Source: Nymphaea colorata
Lineage: Eukaryota; Streptophyta; Magnoliopsida; Nymphaeales; Nymphaeaceae
Assembly: GCF_008831285.2 (NCBI RefSeq)
Contig: NC_045141.1
Coordinates: 17,594,106-17,658,105, forward strand
Length of the DNA stretch: 64,000 bases
Direction of reading: 5' to 3'
Every line of letters starts with the position of its first letter. The first letter of the stretch is position 1. The position numbers and the translations under genes are program-made. The notes under the pieces were generated by a model. It was given only the letters and a program-made list of their open reading frames with translations. It was not told the origin of the DNA and searched no databases. Positions 13,191-25,890 of the stretch are shown piece by piece.

Positions 13191-13734
13191 AACTTCCCAT
13201 TACCGAGTATTGGGTATCGAGTTGGAGTTGTCAATACCAAATTAACCATTTGAAAAGCTAATTAAAGAAGAACAAAAAATTATAATATTGTTATGCAAAT
13301 AACACAACGACCCACTAAATTTTTTTCAATAAAATTTTAAAGAAATCACCTTCATCCTATTTAACATTATATATTTTTAATCACATAGTAAAGTGGTAAA
13401 AGCAAAATGTGACACTTAGTAAAGTGGTAATAGTTTTTAAAATTTTCAACATTTGAGAAGACGCATTGAGTTTGAACTTATTTTCAGTCAAAACTTGACA
13501 GCTACTCCTAAATTTTCATAGGAGCAACAACGTCGAACATTTTTTTAGTCAAGATTTGGGAGGTACAAAGATTTCGTAGGAGCCTCAATAAAAACCTAGG
13601 TGCCTATACCTCTAATTTGGACATTTTTTGATTTCGATAAAAAGAACTAATCTAAAGGGCACAATATTTTTTTACTACTCTATAGTTTTATTTGTACATA
13701 AACATGTTTCAACCTTAAAGAAAGAGGATCGCCC

Positions 13735-13920
13735 CTCTTAGTGGCGTAGCATAACTGGTTTGACTAGCAGATTGGTAGAAGAATGGTCGTTAGTTCAATT
13801 CTTGTGGGTGTTATTTCTCTGCACTATAAAAGGGTAAATGTGTGACACTCTGATTGATAGTATATTGTTCTCCACTCTAGTCTTAAAGCAATCAATCCTG
13901 AACCCCGGAGGTAGAGGATG
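13735..13920 (+). mobile_element. tRNA-derived SINE, copy 1
   Basis: Opens with GTGGCGTAGCATAACTGG, which fits the RNA polymerase III A box. About 45 bases on comes GTTAGTTCAATTC, a B-box-like element. GTGGGTGTTATTTCT follows, then a tail containing GTGACACTCTGATTGATAG. The same order of blocks recurs at about 33712 (+) and, inverted, near 20045-20208, 35185-35305 and 54770-54980. A repeated pol III-type head with a shared body marks a SINE family rather than a tRNA gene, because no clover-leaf can be completed. Confidence 0.7.
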
Positions 13921-16615
13921 AGGCGCTGGAAATTTGATTAAAGATGAGTGCAAAAATGTAAATCAACAGACAGAAGCTCTTATATGTAAAGATGGTACTT
14001 GACTCGATATATTTCAAGGTTTGAACCCTGCATTGCTATGAAAGAAGAATTAGACTCAGACTCGCTTGCTTAGCATTTAAAGGTCCTGTAAACAGTAAAA
14101 ATAACTTCAAATGAGGATTATTGAAGCGATCAAATACATGCAGAGAGTGGCTTTACCTCTGCTTTGCATAAACAACTACGTATATGAAAAATTGAACGGT
14201 GCCAGTCCATCTGATCAGGGGTGGAGGGAGGAGGAGGGCCACCTTAGGCCATGGCCCCACCTCAACCAATCGAAAAAAAAAAAATTACATTGAAAAAATT
14301 AAAAAAATTTAGTTGCGCCATATATTGTTTGGATTCAAATTCAGTTGGGTACTACCCGAATCCAGAAGTTGAACTATTGGGCTCGCATGCATATGATTAA
14401 TACAACCAGCCCCACTATGGCAACTCCTCATGTCTAGTGCACAAGCTACGGAAATCTCATCATCGAGCCCTAGTCTAGCAACATGACCACATGTTAATGT
14501 GTCATTATAGTGATGGTGATGCACAAAAAGCGGGTGTGATTAGTTACCATCTTGTTTATCATCATCAACTTTTCTCATAAAGCAAGCTTAGAATTGACTT
14601 ACATGTGGTCATAAAAGCGCCTTTATGTCAAGACTGCAGCTGCTGGTGGTTTGGTCAATGGTTTCAGCCACACGCTGTTGCAGCAAGCTTTCACCAACTA
14701 GGGTACAGATAAATGAACCTTTCCTTGTGACAAATAAATGTATAAGCCAGTTTTAAGCTTTCACTTTCCAAGGATGTGGAGAGAAGAGAGAGCGGTAGGC
14801 TGCATGTCTAATAAATGTAAGTGGGGATGCAAATGGACCGGATTCAGAATTCGATCAAGATTTAATACAGTTGAAAGTGACAAAATTATCTTATTATACT
14901 AATTGGCCTGCCTATTGATCTTAGCTTTATATAGCCGTTTGATGTAGAAAAAAAAAATTAATAAAAAAGGTGGGTTTGAAGTTTTTTGACTTTTTATGCA
15001 ATATATTTATTAAATTTTAAACGTGCCAAGAAATTCAGGATTTTTCTTCCACAAGGCTCTATTGCATTTAATTGCCTTTGCTTCCCTTCGAGAACCAAGA
15101 TTAATTGGCCTCACTGTTTATGACAACGCCCCCTTCCTTTCAAATAGTCTTTGGTGGCTTGGAAAACTTTTCTTCCGACGACAAAGTTATGTATCTTTAA
15201 AGTACGAACAGGTCATCAATGAAGAACGGAGTTGATGAGCTTCACCTTCCTAACACTCCTTTACTTACAATTACTAAAGGGATCCCAAGGAATTTTCCGG
15301 TGCATCAAAACACTGTGCTTAGGAATGAAGGAAAAGATTTTCGTTTCATGATGCTTTGGATGGTTGATTTTAAGGTGTTTATGAAGGAAGGGATAGATTT
15401 GAATTGGATATAATTTCACCTACCGCTTTTGAGGAAGATAAATTTTCGCCCTGCAAAGAATGTATGACACAATTTTACCTACCACTTTTGAGGAAGATGA
15501 ATTTTTGCCTCGAAAAAAGTAGACGGAAACGACGGTGCAATAATTGGGCGAGGTGTATTTGTAGCTATATGGTGAGGGCAAAGGATAGGGAGGGGGCGAT
15601 AGGCGGCCCCGTATTCATTTTAAATAATCAAGACATCAACTCACCATACTGCAAAAAAGGGGTCACCAACAAATAAGTTAAAGCATGGTGGAAGGAAGCG
15701 GCAGGTAGTTTGATGCATTAAAAGCAGACCATGTACCCTACAAGGACGAGGGATTGGATGAAGGCTTTGACCTTATGTTGGGTGGTGGTCTCCCCATTTA
15801 CTCGAAAAAACTCAACACATTGGCGTCCACTCTAGTTTAGATTTGTAGGCCGGCCTTTGTCGCGGGCTTATCTTCAATCCTCCACCTTATAAATAAGGCA
15901 TGGCCTTTGTCCAACCAAGGAATGGGCACATAAACTATGGACCTAATTTCAGGGGGGCCGGAGGAAAGCAGTGGAGAAATTCAAATTTTCCATCACCAGC
16001 ATCCGGTGGCTTGTATGTATTCAGTATTCGGATGGGATTAAATGGGAAAAGAGGCCATGTGAAAGTATAGGGCATTCAATTTTGACATTAAGTTTCAGCA
16101 AAAGGGCAACATGTGCCGTTTTCTCTTGTTTTCCTAAACACTTTTTAAGGGTTTGCTTACTTTTAATTACTTTGAAATTTCAACCCAAAAACTCCCTTTT
16201 TTTTATTTAAATAGAAAAAACAAATAATAATAAATGACGTTTTTTTTATTAGTGAATACATAACCATGTTCTATTAAACAGTTATCAAAGATGAAAATGT
16301 GGGGGCTCGATGATGTGACTTGAATGGTCATGTGAACATCAAAAGAGGCGGAGGGTCACAGAATTTATAACATGTAATAAAAACTGAGTAAGTAATGTAC
16401 ATTTCGAAGCATTAACTTCTTCCAGGCTTAGAGGACGGCAGCCCGCCCCAAACTAAAGATGGAGGTGGACCGGTTGAGCTCAGGTCAAACCCTTGCGGTC
16501 AAGCCGGAGCACAACACCGGTGAGCATCAACACCGGTGAGCATCAGCAAGAGGGATAAAGGTCGCCAGGTGGGTAGTTGGAACACATAAAGGCTTGCACA
16601 AGGGAGGCGGACAGT
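13921..16615. other. intergenic, no gene seen
   Basis: Apart from the repeat at 14215-14315, the stretch has short unrecognised frames. A small imperfect direct duplication (CCTACC..CTTTTGAGGAAGATAAATTTT) lies at 15419-15450 and 15478-15510. Another (CAACACCGGTGAGCATCA) lies at about 16512-16545. Frames at 15023-15676 (+) look like pieces of something once coding but match no family I know. Confidence 0.45.
14215..14315 (+). repeat. partial copy of GGGGTGGAG... A-rich interspersed repeat
   Basis: GGGGTGGAGGGAGG, then CCATGGCCCCACCTCAA, a run of A and AATTACATTG. The same order is seen in the longer copies at 18779-18970 and 59824-60012. This copy lacks the 3' half. Confidence 0.55.
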
Positions 16616-16619
16616 TCTC

Positions 16620-17005
16620 TGCTTGTAATATTTTTTCAACTTCACTTCAAACTCGGGCTCGACTCAAACTCGCTCAGTTAACCTTGACTCGGAAGCTAAA
16701 TGAGTCAAGTTCGAGCTTAACAGATAACTCAAGTTTGTAAATGAATCGAGTTCGAGTTGGATGAATTTGACTCGATGAAGCTCGATTAGGCTTGTTTAAC
16801 GCTAATCCTTATTTTTTGTAATTTCAAAAACTTAAAATGACTTAGATAAAAGCATGAAAATTATAAGTAAAAAAATATATATTAAGAGACACAAGCTTAA
16901 CGAGTGGAGCTCGAGCTCGAGCTCACCTCATGAAGCTTGAGTCGAGCTCGAGCCGAGATATAAGTGAGCGAAGTCAAGCTCGAGCTGTAGCTCGGCTCGC
17001 TCGTT
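16620..17005. repeat. TCGAGCTCGAG-rich repeat, copy B
   Basis: ACTCGGGCTCGACTCAAACTCG through AGCTCGAGCTCGAGCTCACC to GCTCGGCTCGCTCG. Same vocabulary as the other copies, but neither end has a recognisable terminus, so it is probably truncated. Confidence 0.5.
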
Positions 17006-18374
17006 GTCCATTTCTATGTAAAACCTCAGGTCTATCTCCACTTTCTCTGAGTCATGTCATGGGCCAACAAGAGCAAGATTTAACTGAAAACCAGCTGCCT
17101 ACTAGCCACTGGCCGGAACCCCTTGAAGTTTCTTCCTCTTATTCCATCTGATATGATTTGATAGACTAAACCATTCTCTTGGCTTGAAGTCATCCTATGC
17201 GTCCAATCTCCTTCCATAACCAAGCTCTTGTTGTGCCATAACATTTTGTTCGGCAAATTACCAAAAACGTTTCCTAGAATAAATTGAAAGTGGAGCGAGC
17301 AGATTCACATAATACCTTGTTTCATGAAGCTACATCATTTTAATACACCAATTACATACTCATCAACAAGTCAAAAATCATATATATATATATATATAGC
17401 GAGAAAGAGAGGAAGAGGGGCCAAGGTAGGTATGCGTCCATCCTGAGTTAAGAATTTAGAATAAAGAATTCGAATTCAGAGTGGGCCTTACACACCATAA
17501 ATTCAAAGCTAAAGAGATTTATGATATCCCTGTCTTGAATTTGATTCCTTACCAAAGAATACACGATGCACATATACAATGTCATACAAGTTTGGTCTTA
17601 ACCGTCTATTTGCGAAGAAACTGATCATACAAAATCGAGTGGATACGGATACCCATTCAAGAAGAGGTTTTGCTGGTGTTTTCTAATATTTTCAAACTTT
17701 TACTCTATTTTTTTCTTGCCTTTCTTTTCTAGTTAAACTATTTAAAAATATTATTTTATCAATTTCTAAAATAAATGTGTGTGTGTGTGTACATGCCAAG
17801 TAGTATTATATATTGGGGCAAGAAGTGGAGGCAGTTTCAAGTGTCAATCTTTGGAAGGTAGCTAGCGATGGCCCACTTCATGAAGTGGATAGAGACAGAG
17901 GCAAAAAGGTAGTGTGGGCAAGTGGGGGGCCATCTCCATCTCCATCTCCATCTGCACCGCCTTGTTTTCATGGTGTTGACGACAAGGCCATATCTATCGC
18001 CCTCGCCATTAATGGCTGAGAAAGAAGAGCCTTCACCGGAATCAGACATGATGAAACGCGGCCGGGGAGGAAGAGGAGGAGGAAGAGGAAGAGGAAGAAG
18101 CCAAGGAAACTGAAGCAAACACCATCACAATAATAGTGTCAAAAAAGGTGAGAGGGGGTCCATGCGCACCAACCATCCATGTGCCATCATTCATTGCCTT
18201 TTCCATCACGCCCAAAACGATTTGTCCAGAAACTCCGATCCGAGACCGTAAATTAATTTCGCTAAACTTTCGCACTGCAAAAAAAGAAAAGAAAATGCAA
18301 ATGAGCAACTGCTTCAAGTACGTGATTGGGTCTTATTTGAATTTTCTTTACTCTCGTCACCTTAATCATGAGAG
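17006..18374. other. intergenic; low-complexity CATCTC and GGAAGA tracts
   Basis: No gene recognised. The frames at 17813-18118 on both strands are driven by a (CATCTC)n-like tract at about 17932-17955 and a GGAAGA-rich tract at about 18066-18105, so their Pro/Ser and Arg/Trp repeats are not evidence of a protein. An (AT)n tract lies at about 17381-17398. Confidence 0.5.
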
Positions 18375-18778
18375 TAGGGGTGTACACGAGACGAGTCGAG
18401 GCTGCTCGAGCTCGGCTCGATCGAAGCGGTTTGAGTTCGACTCAACAGTTACATGTTGAGTTTCAGCTCAAGTTCAATTAAGGTTCGACAAATTCGTTTG
18501 AATAGAATTGATATTCATCGTTACGTGTTGATCTCGAGCTCTACTCGATTGAGGCTCGACAAGCGCGTAAACTCGTTTGAATATATCGACTTGATTATGA
18601 CTTGACAAACTTCATTAAAGCTCGAGATTGACTCGGCAGTTACGTGTTGAGCTCGAACTCAACTCTATTATTTGAACAAGTCGACTCATGAACTCGAGCT
18701 CGACTTGTTAAGCAAATGACTCAGCTCGAACTCATTCACACAAGCTGAGCTTTAACGAGTCGAGCTAGTGTATACCGT
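18375..18778. repeat. TCGAGCTCGAG-rich repeat, copy C
   Basis: Begins TAGGGGTGTACACGAGACG and ends GTCGAGCTAGTGTATACCGT. The ends are imperfect inverted repeats (GTGTACAC against GTGTATAC), and the interior is CGAGCTCGAGCTC-like. It abuts the A-rich repeat that follows. No clear target duplication is seen, possibly because that neighbour interrupts the right end. Confidence 0.55.
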
Positions 18779-18970
18779 CAAGGGCGAAACTAAGGTAGGG
18801 TCTGCATGGGCCTTGAAACCACCTCAAAAACTTTTTTTTTAATTACATGTAAATTTTAAAAAAATTCACTAATTTTATATAAAAATTTTGAAAAATGATA
18901 TTTCGGCCCTAATTAAAATTTAGAAACTTTAATTCAGCTTCGTTCATGAAAAATTTCTTGCTCCGCCATT
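18779..18970 (+). repeat. A-rich interspersed repeat (second family), copy 1
   Basis: AGGGCGAAACTAAGG, then GCATGGGCCTTGAAACCACCTC, a poly-T/A block, AATTACATGTAAATTTTA, ATTTTATATAAAAATTTTG and ATGATATTTCGGCCCTAA, ending TTGCTCCGCCATT. It matches 59824-60012 nearly word for word. The short inverted ends (GGGCGAAAC against GCTCCGCC) hint at a small DNA transposon. Confidence 0.6.
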
Positions 18971-20044
18971 ATATACCATTGTTTGCAATTTAAAGAATGA
19001 ATGATCATAAAAAATGAATTAACAAACAACCAATGTTTCATGGTCTCATCAATTCGACCAACTACACTACACTTTTCTCATCCACATTCTCATTGGGGAA
19101 CTTCTCACCAAGATTGGTCGAGAAAACAAAATTGCCCGAAATACTTCAAATACGTATTCATAATGAAATTTTTGTTTGGCGTGATTTTGGCAATAAGCTT
19201 CTCATTTGTGGATTTTTTTTTTTCTTTCTTTTCTTTACCTATGATTTATGAAAAATTGTGAACGAAAGCCTCAATTTTTTGTAAATTCAAGCCTCAAATT
19301 TGGAAAATCAAAAATGCCAACCGTGTCCCTAAGAGCAAGAATAAGACCCGCCATCTTAGAAAACTTTTTCTGAATTTGTATATTATCCTCGAAACCAAAG
19401 CCAGCTGGAAGTTAGGCCTCCTTCCCATCATTTCAAGAATTATCAGTTCCAATATTAAAAATAAATCTTATTTTTAATTACTTTTAAAAGAAACCATTTA
19501 TTCAAAAATGTTTTTTTTTTTTGTCGTTTCCACCGATTCGTAACCGAGTCAGTGGAACGGTGAATCGGCCGAGTCGACACCTGAATCGGTTCTGACAATG
19601 CTGTGGATCCGTTGGCTTTGGATCGATCGTTTCGTTCCTTGTTAATTTGTCATCTTTCGCAGGAAAGAGGGTGGAGATATCCAGAAGGGATGTTTCTGGG
19701 CAAATGATGTACTTGGGAACCAAAAAAGAAGCAGCTGCTTTTACCTTTTTGAAATACGAGGCATGCACGGTGCCGATTCACTTGTCCCTTTGCGTGGAAA
19801 CTAAAAAGAAAGGAAGAGGAGGAGGAAAAAGTCGAGGGTCTTCCTTTTTCTAGACAACTTTTACCTCCATCCAAATCCAACTTTTTCACATTCAAACCAA
19901 ACCCCACCCAACCTTTATTGAGGAGATAGAAAGGAGTTGGTACAATGTGTTGGTGGACAAACATGGGCCTAATGGCCAAGGGCATTTTATTATGCACATT
20001 TATTTTTTAAGAAGCAAAAGATTAACAATCCATCACTAAGTGAG
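18971..20044. other. intergenic, no gene seen
   Basis: Short frames on both strands (for example 19502-19768 and 19650-19997, -) without recognisable domains. A patch of higher GC at about 19525-19640 (CCGAGTCAGTGGAACGG..) carries CGATTC/GAATCG words but no identifiable gene. Confidence 0.5.
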
Positions 20045-20208
20045 AAAAGTTCGAGACTTTTTCCTACCTCTAAGGTCTTAAAGCCGAGTTGGGGACCTAG
20101 GTGGGGTACGATACACTGTCATGATCCCACCATTTGCGGTGTGAGAGGAATAAATAACACCCATGAACTGCTATGCACTCTCTGACTAGTTATGCTACGC
20201 TCCTTAAA
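20045..20208 (-). mobile_element. tRNA-derived SINE, copy 2
   Basis: On the minus strand it begins GGAGCGTAGCATAACTAGTC, continues to ATGGGTGTTATTTATTCC and then into a body with CCACCTAGGTCCCCAACTC. The head and the GGGTGTTATTT block match the SINE at 13735. Confidence 0.6.
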
Positions 20209-23100
20209 GCTACTACACACGTTTCAAGGGCAAAAAACATTGGTGAGAAATTTTTCCAACAAAAGTGCAAAGGAAACTTGGAATTTAGCTGTTTTGGAGT
20301 AGGTGTAAAAACTTTTGAGCTTGTTGTATATATCGGTGTCTCATGGAGGTGTCATCCGTTCATTTGCATAAGATGAGGGTAGTTCATGCCCATAGAGAAA
20401 TAGGAGCTGCACCCAATTCTATGTCTTCTTATACAAAAAGTTGCAACTATGACATTGATGGATAAGGGAATCCTTCTAAGCCAAGCAACTTTTGTTGAAA
20501 AATGCTTCATGTCTAATGACCTCAAATCTAGAATTTGTCTTCGACCCCAAATTCTCTCCGATTATATATATATATATATAGCCAATGGGTTTTATTGAGG
20601 TCTGTTGTTTATGCAATAAGTGTATTAGTAACAAATTTTGTCCAGTTATGTTTTTTCAAAGCTTTTAGCAGCATTCTTGGGATGTTTAGTGACAAATTTT
20701 TTTTAAAAAAATATTTAGTAATACTTAACAGGAGACCGCTTAGACAAGGAAGAAAAACTAGACTTACTAAAATTAATTATTAAAGTTTATTTTGCAATGT
20801 AACATTATGGATATGATCTTAACAACAATTTGGTGAGAAACATATTTAAATCAATCGCTTTTTACTTTAATAATATGTGTTTAATAATAAAAAAACTGAA
20901 CAGTTCTTATAACATAAAAAAGAAAGATCAGTTTTGTTTTACTAAATTAAGTTAAACTAGAACATGATTTCTATTAAATTAATATTTATGCAAAACATTA
21001 GAAGGTTTACATTTTGTTTAAAATTCTTTTTAACATAAATTTATGAGGCTTGATATCATTTACCGACATGGTCTGCTATTTATCAATTACTATATATGTA
21101 TATTGGATTCCTTTGGCCATCTAATGTAGAGGATGTTTTAAGCTGAGTGGCGTTTGGCGCAAGGAAAGAGAGGGAAGAATCATGTGAAGGCGAGAAAGGG
21201 GAGTGACGTGATGGCTCGCTTTCGACTTTTTGCTCCGCCAGCTTTTTTGGGGCCGTTGCTCTTCTTTACTCATTACTTAATATTATTCCCTTACGCCAAA
21301 GGCAAACTTTTGGAACCATCCGCCAGCCTTTCTTTTCTTTTCTGTATTATTTATACTTTTCCGAGGCCAACACGCCACCTCCCGCCTTTTTAGTCGCTTA
21401 TTTTACCATTGTTGCCTTTTTGTTTGTTGGATTCTGGCTCTGCTTCCTCTCAGAAGATGCGACCCATTGTATAATAAACAACGAGAGAGAGATCCTTTGT
21501 ATCTTTTCTTTTATTTAATCGTTGCAATGCCGAAACATTTGAAATTTATTTGGTGTTTTTCGTTCTTCAAGTATAAGCGCTTGTGGTACATCAACCCCGA
21601 GTTTCCGTTGCCAACAAAATTGACTGTTTAACGAATGAATGTATGCAAAAATGACAAAAGAAAGTTAGTTGAGTAGTATCGCTTTTTATTGACTTTCTCT
21701 TGCTACTCATTATAATCATTTAATTTGCATATCAGATTCATAAGATAAGATTGGTGAATACAAGTGCTTTGAGTTTGACAGTGTGATCCAAGTAGTACAA
21801 CTATTTAAGTCAATCACGTCTCCCAAAGCTCTCTTCATTTGTCAACTTAGTGTATAATACATGATTCCTAGCAACTGAACTCCTTAACCTTCCCTCCCGT
21901 AGAGTAAGTAGGGTTTCACACTTCTTCCAAGCATGCTTTCCATGTTATGTGCTAACATCACAAGATATATTGTCATGTTTTGTTAAAGGGTGTTTTGGTA
22001 ATTTTATAAGGCAAAAAATTTGCTCAATGATTGGGGATGCAAATGACTAGATGGTGATAGAAATTATATTATATATATATGCACTTATATGTTTAGTCGC
22101 TGCACCATCGTACTGCACATTATACATGCATTGCTTTCTGCTTGATTCAGCGTTTGATTAGATCTCACATGCTTCTCAAGTAATGCCCAATCAAACCAAG
22201 CAGCATCTCATACTACTGGCTTGACTGAGCTAGACATAGTCGGTCCACAACATTCTCCCACCACCAAATCGTCGCTGCCCTCAATGGAAAACTATGTTGT
22301 CATCCCCTTTATTTCCTTTAATTGAGCCAACATTCGTTTGATTGACGCACCCACCATGTTGCGGCTACCATAAACTATTGCTTGCGTGAGTATGCCATTG
22401 GACATTCGAAAGAAAGGCTAAATAGGAGACGTTAGCCTTCACCAATTCTTACTGCTGCGAAGGTTGAAGTAACAGGGATGGCTGTTCTTTTAGTGTTGAG
22501 GGCAAAGAAACAGTCGAGAGCCTTCCCCCTCGCCGTCCGGGACAAAAACGTCCTCATGTTGTCCGTCCGTTGTACAATGCAAGAAAGACAACGCAGAGAA
22601 CAAAGTTTGCCCCCATCAAAGCGGGACACTTGTGGAGCGACAGGTCGTGTCGGGCACGGTACGAACGATTTGAATCCATACAACCTTCTTGGATATCTGG
22701 AAGAGAAAATAGAAGGAGTGAGGTACGCCTTTGTGATCCACAGGGCGCCAGATATCAAAAGCTTGGTGCTCTGGCAAGATGGTGTCCCATCCAAGGGACC
22801 AACTCGGACGAGAACCCGAGTTCCAGTCTGAACACGAGTTCTAACGCATGAGTAGAGTGGGGCCATCTGGTTCCCCACATTGACTAGTCCGATCTCTTGG
22901 GACAGCATTGCCGTCTGAGTTATGGCCAAACCATTTCCGACCAACTTTGTGTTCAAACGCCAGATGTTTTTGTACAAAACAGCCTTGCACACTGACTAGC
23001 GAAGAGGACATCGGATTCCTTTCAAAGCAAGAAACCAGATCTTAAGCTAATTACGTCGCTTAGATCTGGACTCCAACATGAACTGGGTATGGTCCTATTC
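20209..23100. other. intergenic; one unassigned 186-codon frame
   Basis: The longest open frame is 22432-22992 (-, 186 codons), overlapped by antisense frames at 22478-22831. This patch is visibly richer in GC than its surroundings, but the predicted peptides show no domain I recognise and all three overlapping frames cannot be genes. It may be a fragment of a retroelement or of a captured gene. The rest is AT-rich, with small (AT)n tracts near 20565 and 22070. Confidence 0.4.
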
Positions 23101-23102
23101 AG

Positions 23103-23420
23103 TAGGCCTGCACACGAGCTCAAGTTGATGGACTCCAACATGAACTCGAGCTTTACTCAACTACACAAAATTGAGGTCAAAACTCGAGCTCCAACATGAA
23201 CTCGGCTCAAAAAACTCGAGCTCAACTCGGCTCTAAAACTCAAGCTTCGAGCTTTTTATAACAAGCTCGAGCTTTATTCAACTACACAAAATTGACTCGT
23301 TTAACTTCGTGTAACTTGTAAAACCAATTTTGACAATATTATACAGAGTACCGGGTTGCGAGTCGATTCAAGTATAAACGAGTTGAATTCTTCAAACTCG
23401 AAAGCAACTTGTTTATCGCT
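23103..23420. repeat. TCGAGCTCGAG-rich repeat, copy D
   Basis: Starts TAGGCCTGCACACGAGCTCAAG, similar to the start of copies C and E, and continues with AACTCGAGCTCAACTCGG. The phrase CCAACATGAACTCG(AG/GCT) occurs twice. No right terminus is recognisable. Confidence 0.5.
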
Positions 23421-24711
23421 TTGAGTATCTTTGTATTGAATGTAACACGATTTCCTAGTCAGATGTTATATATATATATATATCATATTTAATGTTTTCA
23501 AAATGGTTCAATTAGATATCAAATCCAATCCATTGACGTCTGTATACATAACTCCAAAGCCGTTGACACCCAACTTTCCACCCTATCCTTTTTTCTTGTC
23601 CAAAAGAGCATCGTTGTGTAGCGTTTTCGTCAAATCTTTCGGCATACGGCTAATTTCTTCCTCTTCAGGTAAACGATGGTGGTACATTTTATATGGAGAA
23701 AAAGTTTCTCAGGAATAGGGAAAAATAAGTCCCAAGTTATGACGAATCCTCTCGTATTCAAAGCATTTCATAAGGTGCCACCAAAAAGGGGGAAATCCTT
23801 GATTGAAACGTGAGACTTTATTAAGGGCCCGTTTGTTTCACCCAACCTTCCGTCACAATCTATAATTTTGTCATAGAAATAATTAAGTTTTTTAGTATGT
23901 TCAGGCCAATATATTGGTAGGTAGGATAAAATCAACTAAGTAAAAATTTACACCAAACATAGACAGAGCCTTGAAACTTATGGGATAAAGTTTTTTAAAA
24001 AAAAACTTCCACTCGTACAGTGGGACAGTCCTACCACTCACACTAATATATATATATACATATATATATATATATCTTATAGATGAGTGCATCAAAATGG
24101 TTATTTGGTTTATAAAATCTGCAACCAAATAAATACACTACTTAATAAGGCTATACGCTGATCTCCCAATAAATAAAATTTTTTCCGAATCAAACAGACA
24201 AGACGTGACAGAGGTGGCAACTAAAAGCCACCAAAACACATCCGGCGACCGAAAGGCCTTCTTCTCACGCTTTAGGAAAAATATATCTATCCAACTTTTG
24301 TTGGCGCAACAAAAAAGCTCTTTAAGCATCATGTTTAGATGAACGCGTGGCGAAGAGGTGAGGACAAAAAGGGAGGAAGGAATACTCGCTTTCTCGAGAA
24401 GCGTGTGGATCATTGATTAGCACCGACGCGCGCGGACCTACTTTTGGGTTTTAAAGTCTTACCAGATTTCAACGCGCCTAGTTTGGTGCATGTTGGCGTG
24501 GCGTTGACTTGACTTGGCTCACCTTGACCGCAGTTACCTGTTGATGGCCATGTGAGCTGGTGCCTAACTTTTAGTTAGTTACCAGGAACGATGACTAAGG
24601 ATGTGTATGTTGGAAATACACCACTCAACAACAATATGGGAAGGAGAAAAACTCAACAGGAGGTGGGTCCGAATTCGGTATTTGTCTTTGGATGTATCTT
24701 TTACCATATCT
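23421..24711. other. intergenic, no gene seen
   Basis: AT-rich. Contains (AT)n tracts near 23465-23483 and 24043-24075 and a patch beginning AAGGGCCCGTTTGTTTCACCC at 23822 of the kind that often starts small plant DNA transposons, without a matching end that I can see. The frames at 24138-24413 and 23901-24128 (-) are not recognisable. Confidence 0.45.
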
Positions 24712-24719
24712 AATTTATG

Positions 24720-25149
24720 TAGGGCTACACATAGGCCGAGTCGAGCTCAAGTTCAAGTTGGGCCAGCTTGATCGCTACTCTACTCAAAAAACTCGAGCTC
24801 GAGCTCAACTCGAACTCTCAAGTTCCATGGTGTGGGCTTTAGATCCTCTCAACTATACAATGTCAGACTCGAGCTCGACTCGCTTACTTTGTTTAGCTTG
24901 TATATGTTAACCTGTGTTATTACTTTTAGGTCACTTAACTCGTCAACCTGTTTAACTAATTCAAGTATGATGAACTAATTTTACGTAGTCGAGTCGAGTT
25001 GAGTTCTTGCAACTCCAGCTCGACTCGTTTATGAGTATAAATTTAAACTCGAATTCAACTCGTTTATAAATGAGTCGAGCTCAAATTGAGTTTTTTCCAG
25101 CAAGTTCGAATCGAGAACTTGAGTTGGCTTGACTCGTTGTGCAACCCTA
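24720..25149. mobile_element. non-autonomous hAT-type element (TCGAGCTCGAG family), copy E
   Basis: The best-preserved member of the TCGAGCTCGAG family. The ends are TAGGGCTACACA at 24720 and TGTGCAACCCTA at 25149, an imperfect terminal inverted repeat (10 of 12). They are flanked by AATTTATG (24712-24719) and AATTCATG (25150-25157), an 8-bp target duplication differing at one base. The 430-bp interior is repetitive GAGTCGAGCTC words with no coding capacity. An 8-bp duplication and short inverted ends are characteristic of the hAT superfamily. Confidence 0.75.
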
Positions 25150-25890
25150 AATTCATGAGATGTTCATTTGTTGAGATTTCAACATTAATTGATCGAAAAA
25201 GTTTATGTGTATCTTAATATAATCTATATTAGACTTTCATTTTCAAATACACAACCGAGAATTTAAATCGAGTCTAATTTCTTAATCTAATCGGATATTA
25301 AATTCTTTTCCGCCTCAAAGCATTTCAGCTAGATATCCGCACTGATTATGATCTACTGACAACCCCGTCAAAGCCATCCTTTGTTTCTTATGTTTATTTG
25401 CGACTTCAATTTCAATCCATGAAGTATTATTCATTGAAGAGAGCTCTGATGGTCGATCAACTACAGGTGCTGCCAGCTTCTGGTAATTTCTGAATTACCC
25501 CACGAATAGTAAATGCGTTGAAGTGCATATATACTGTTTCATACAAGTTTTGAGGAAAGATAAAAGTTCATGATCGCTAGAGCCATGATTTCTTCGAAAC
25601 CCATCACATTCTGTCTCCTTAAATTCTATGCGACGGTACATTTTTGTCTTTCACACAGTTGAATCGCCAAAATGTCCTAAAGTTAGGAAAACTTCAACAT
25701 CAATTGAAGGATCTCATAAGAGATGTAAAGTTGGATGCTTAATTACGCTTTTATTTTTCGCTTCCAGTCAAAATCTCCATCTCGGTTTGCGCACGTATAC
25801 GAATTCAATGCAATGTATGAATTCGAGGAGATCATATCTTCAAGGTCTTTAATTCGTCATAGGAATTCAATAATTCTAAAATCTTAGGAT
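25150..25890. other. intergenic, no gene seen
   Basis: AT-rich. The frame at 25628-25852 (+) lies just upstream of the copia relic and might be its more decayed 5' continuation, but I find no residue pattern to support that. Confidence 0.45.

Larger units (their letters stand above)
9831..13734. other. intergenic, no gene seen
   Basis: AT-rich DNA with poly-A/T tracts and microsatellites. The only open frames are short and low in complexity (for example 10040-10249 and 12752-13075, +). A stretch at about 10578-10625 (GTGACACTCAAATTGATAG) resembles the 3' part of the SINE at 13735 and may be a fragment of it. I see nothing else recognisable. Confidence 0.55.

Noticed and set aside
13735-13830. 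Possible tRNA gene with A and B boxes
   Set aside because: No clover-leaf folding, and the same sequence recurs several times with a longer shared body, so it is a SINE.
17813-18317. Pro/Ser-rich and Arg/Trp-rich frames on both strands
   Set aside because: Driven by CATCTC and GGAAGA simple repeats; no start context, signal peptide or motif supports a gene.
24601-24625. TGTTGGAAATACACC as a possible 5' LTR start for the copia relic
   Set aside because: Only the first nine bases agree with the 3' LTR; the following sequence differs completely.
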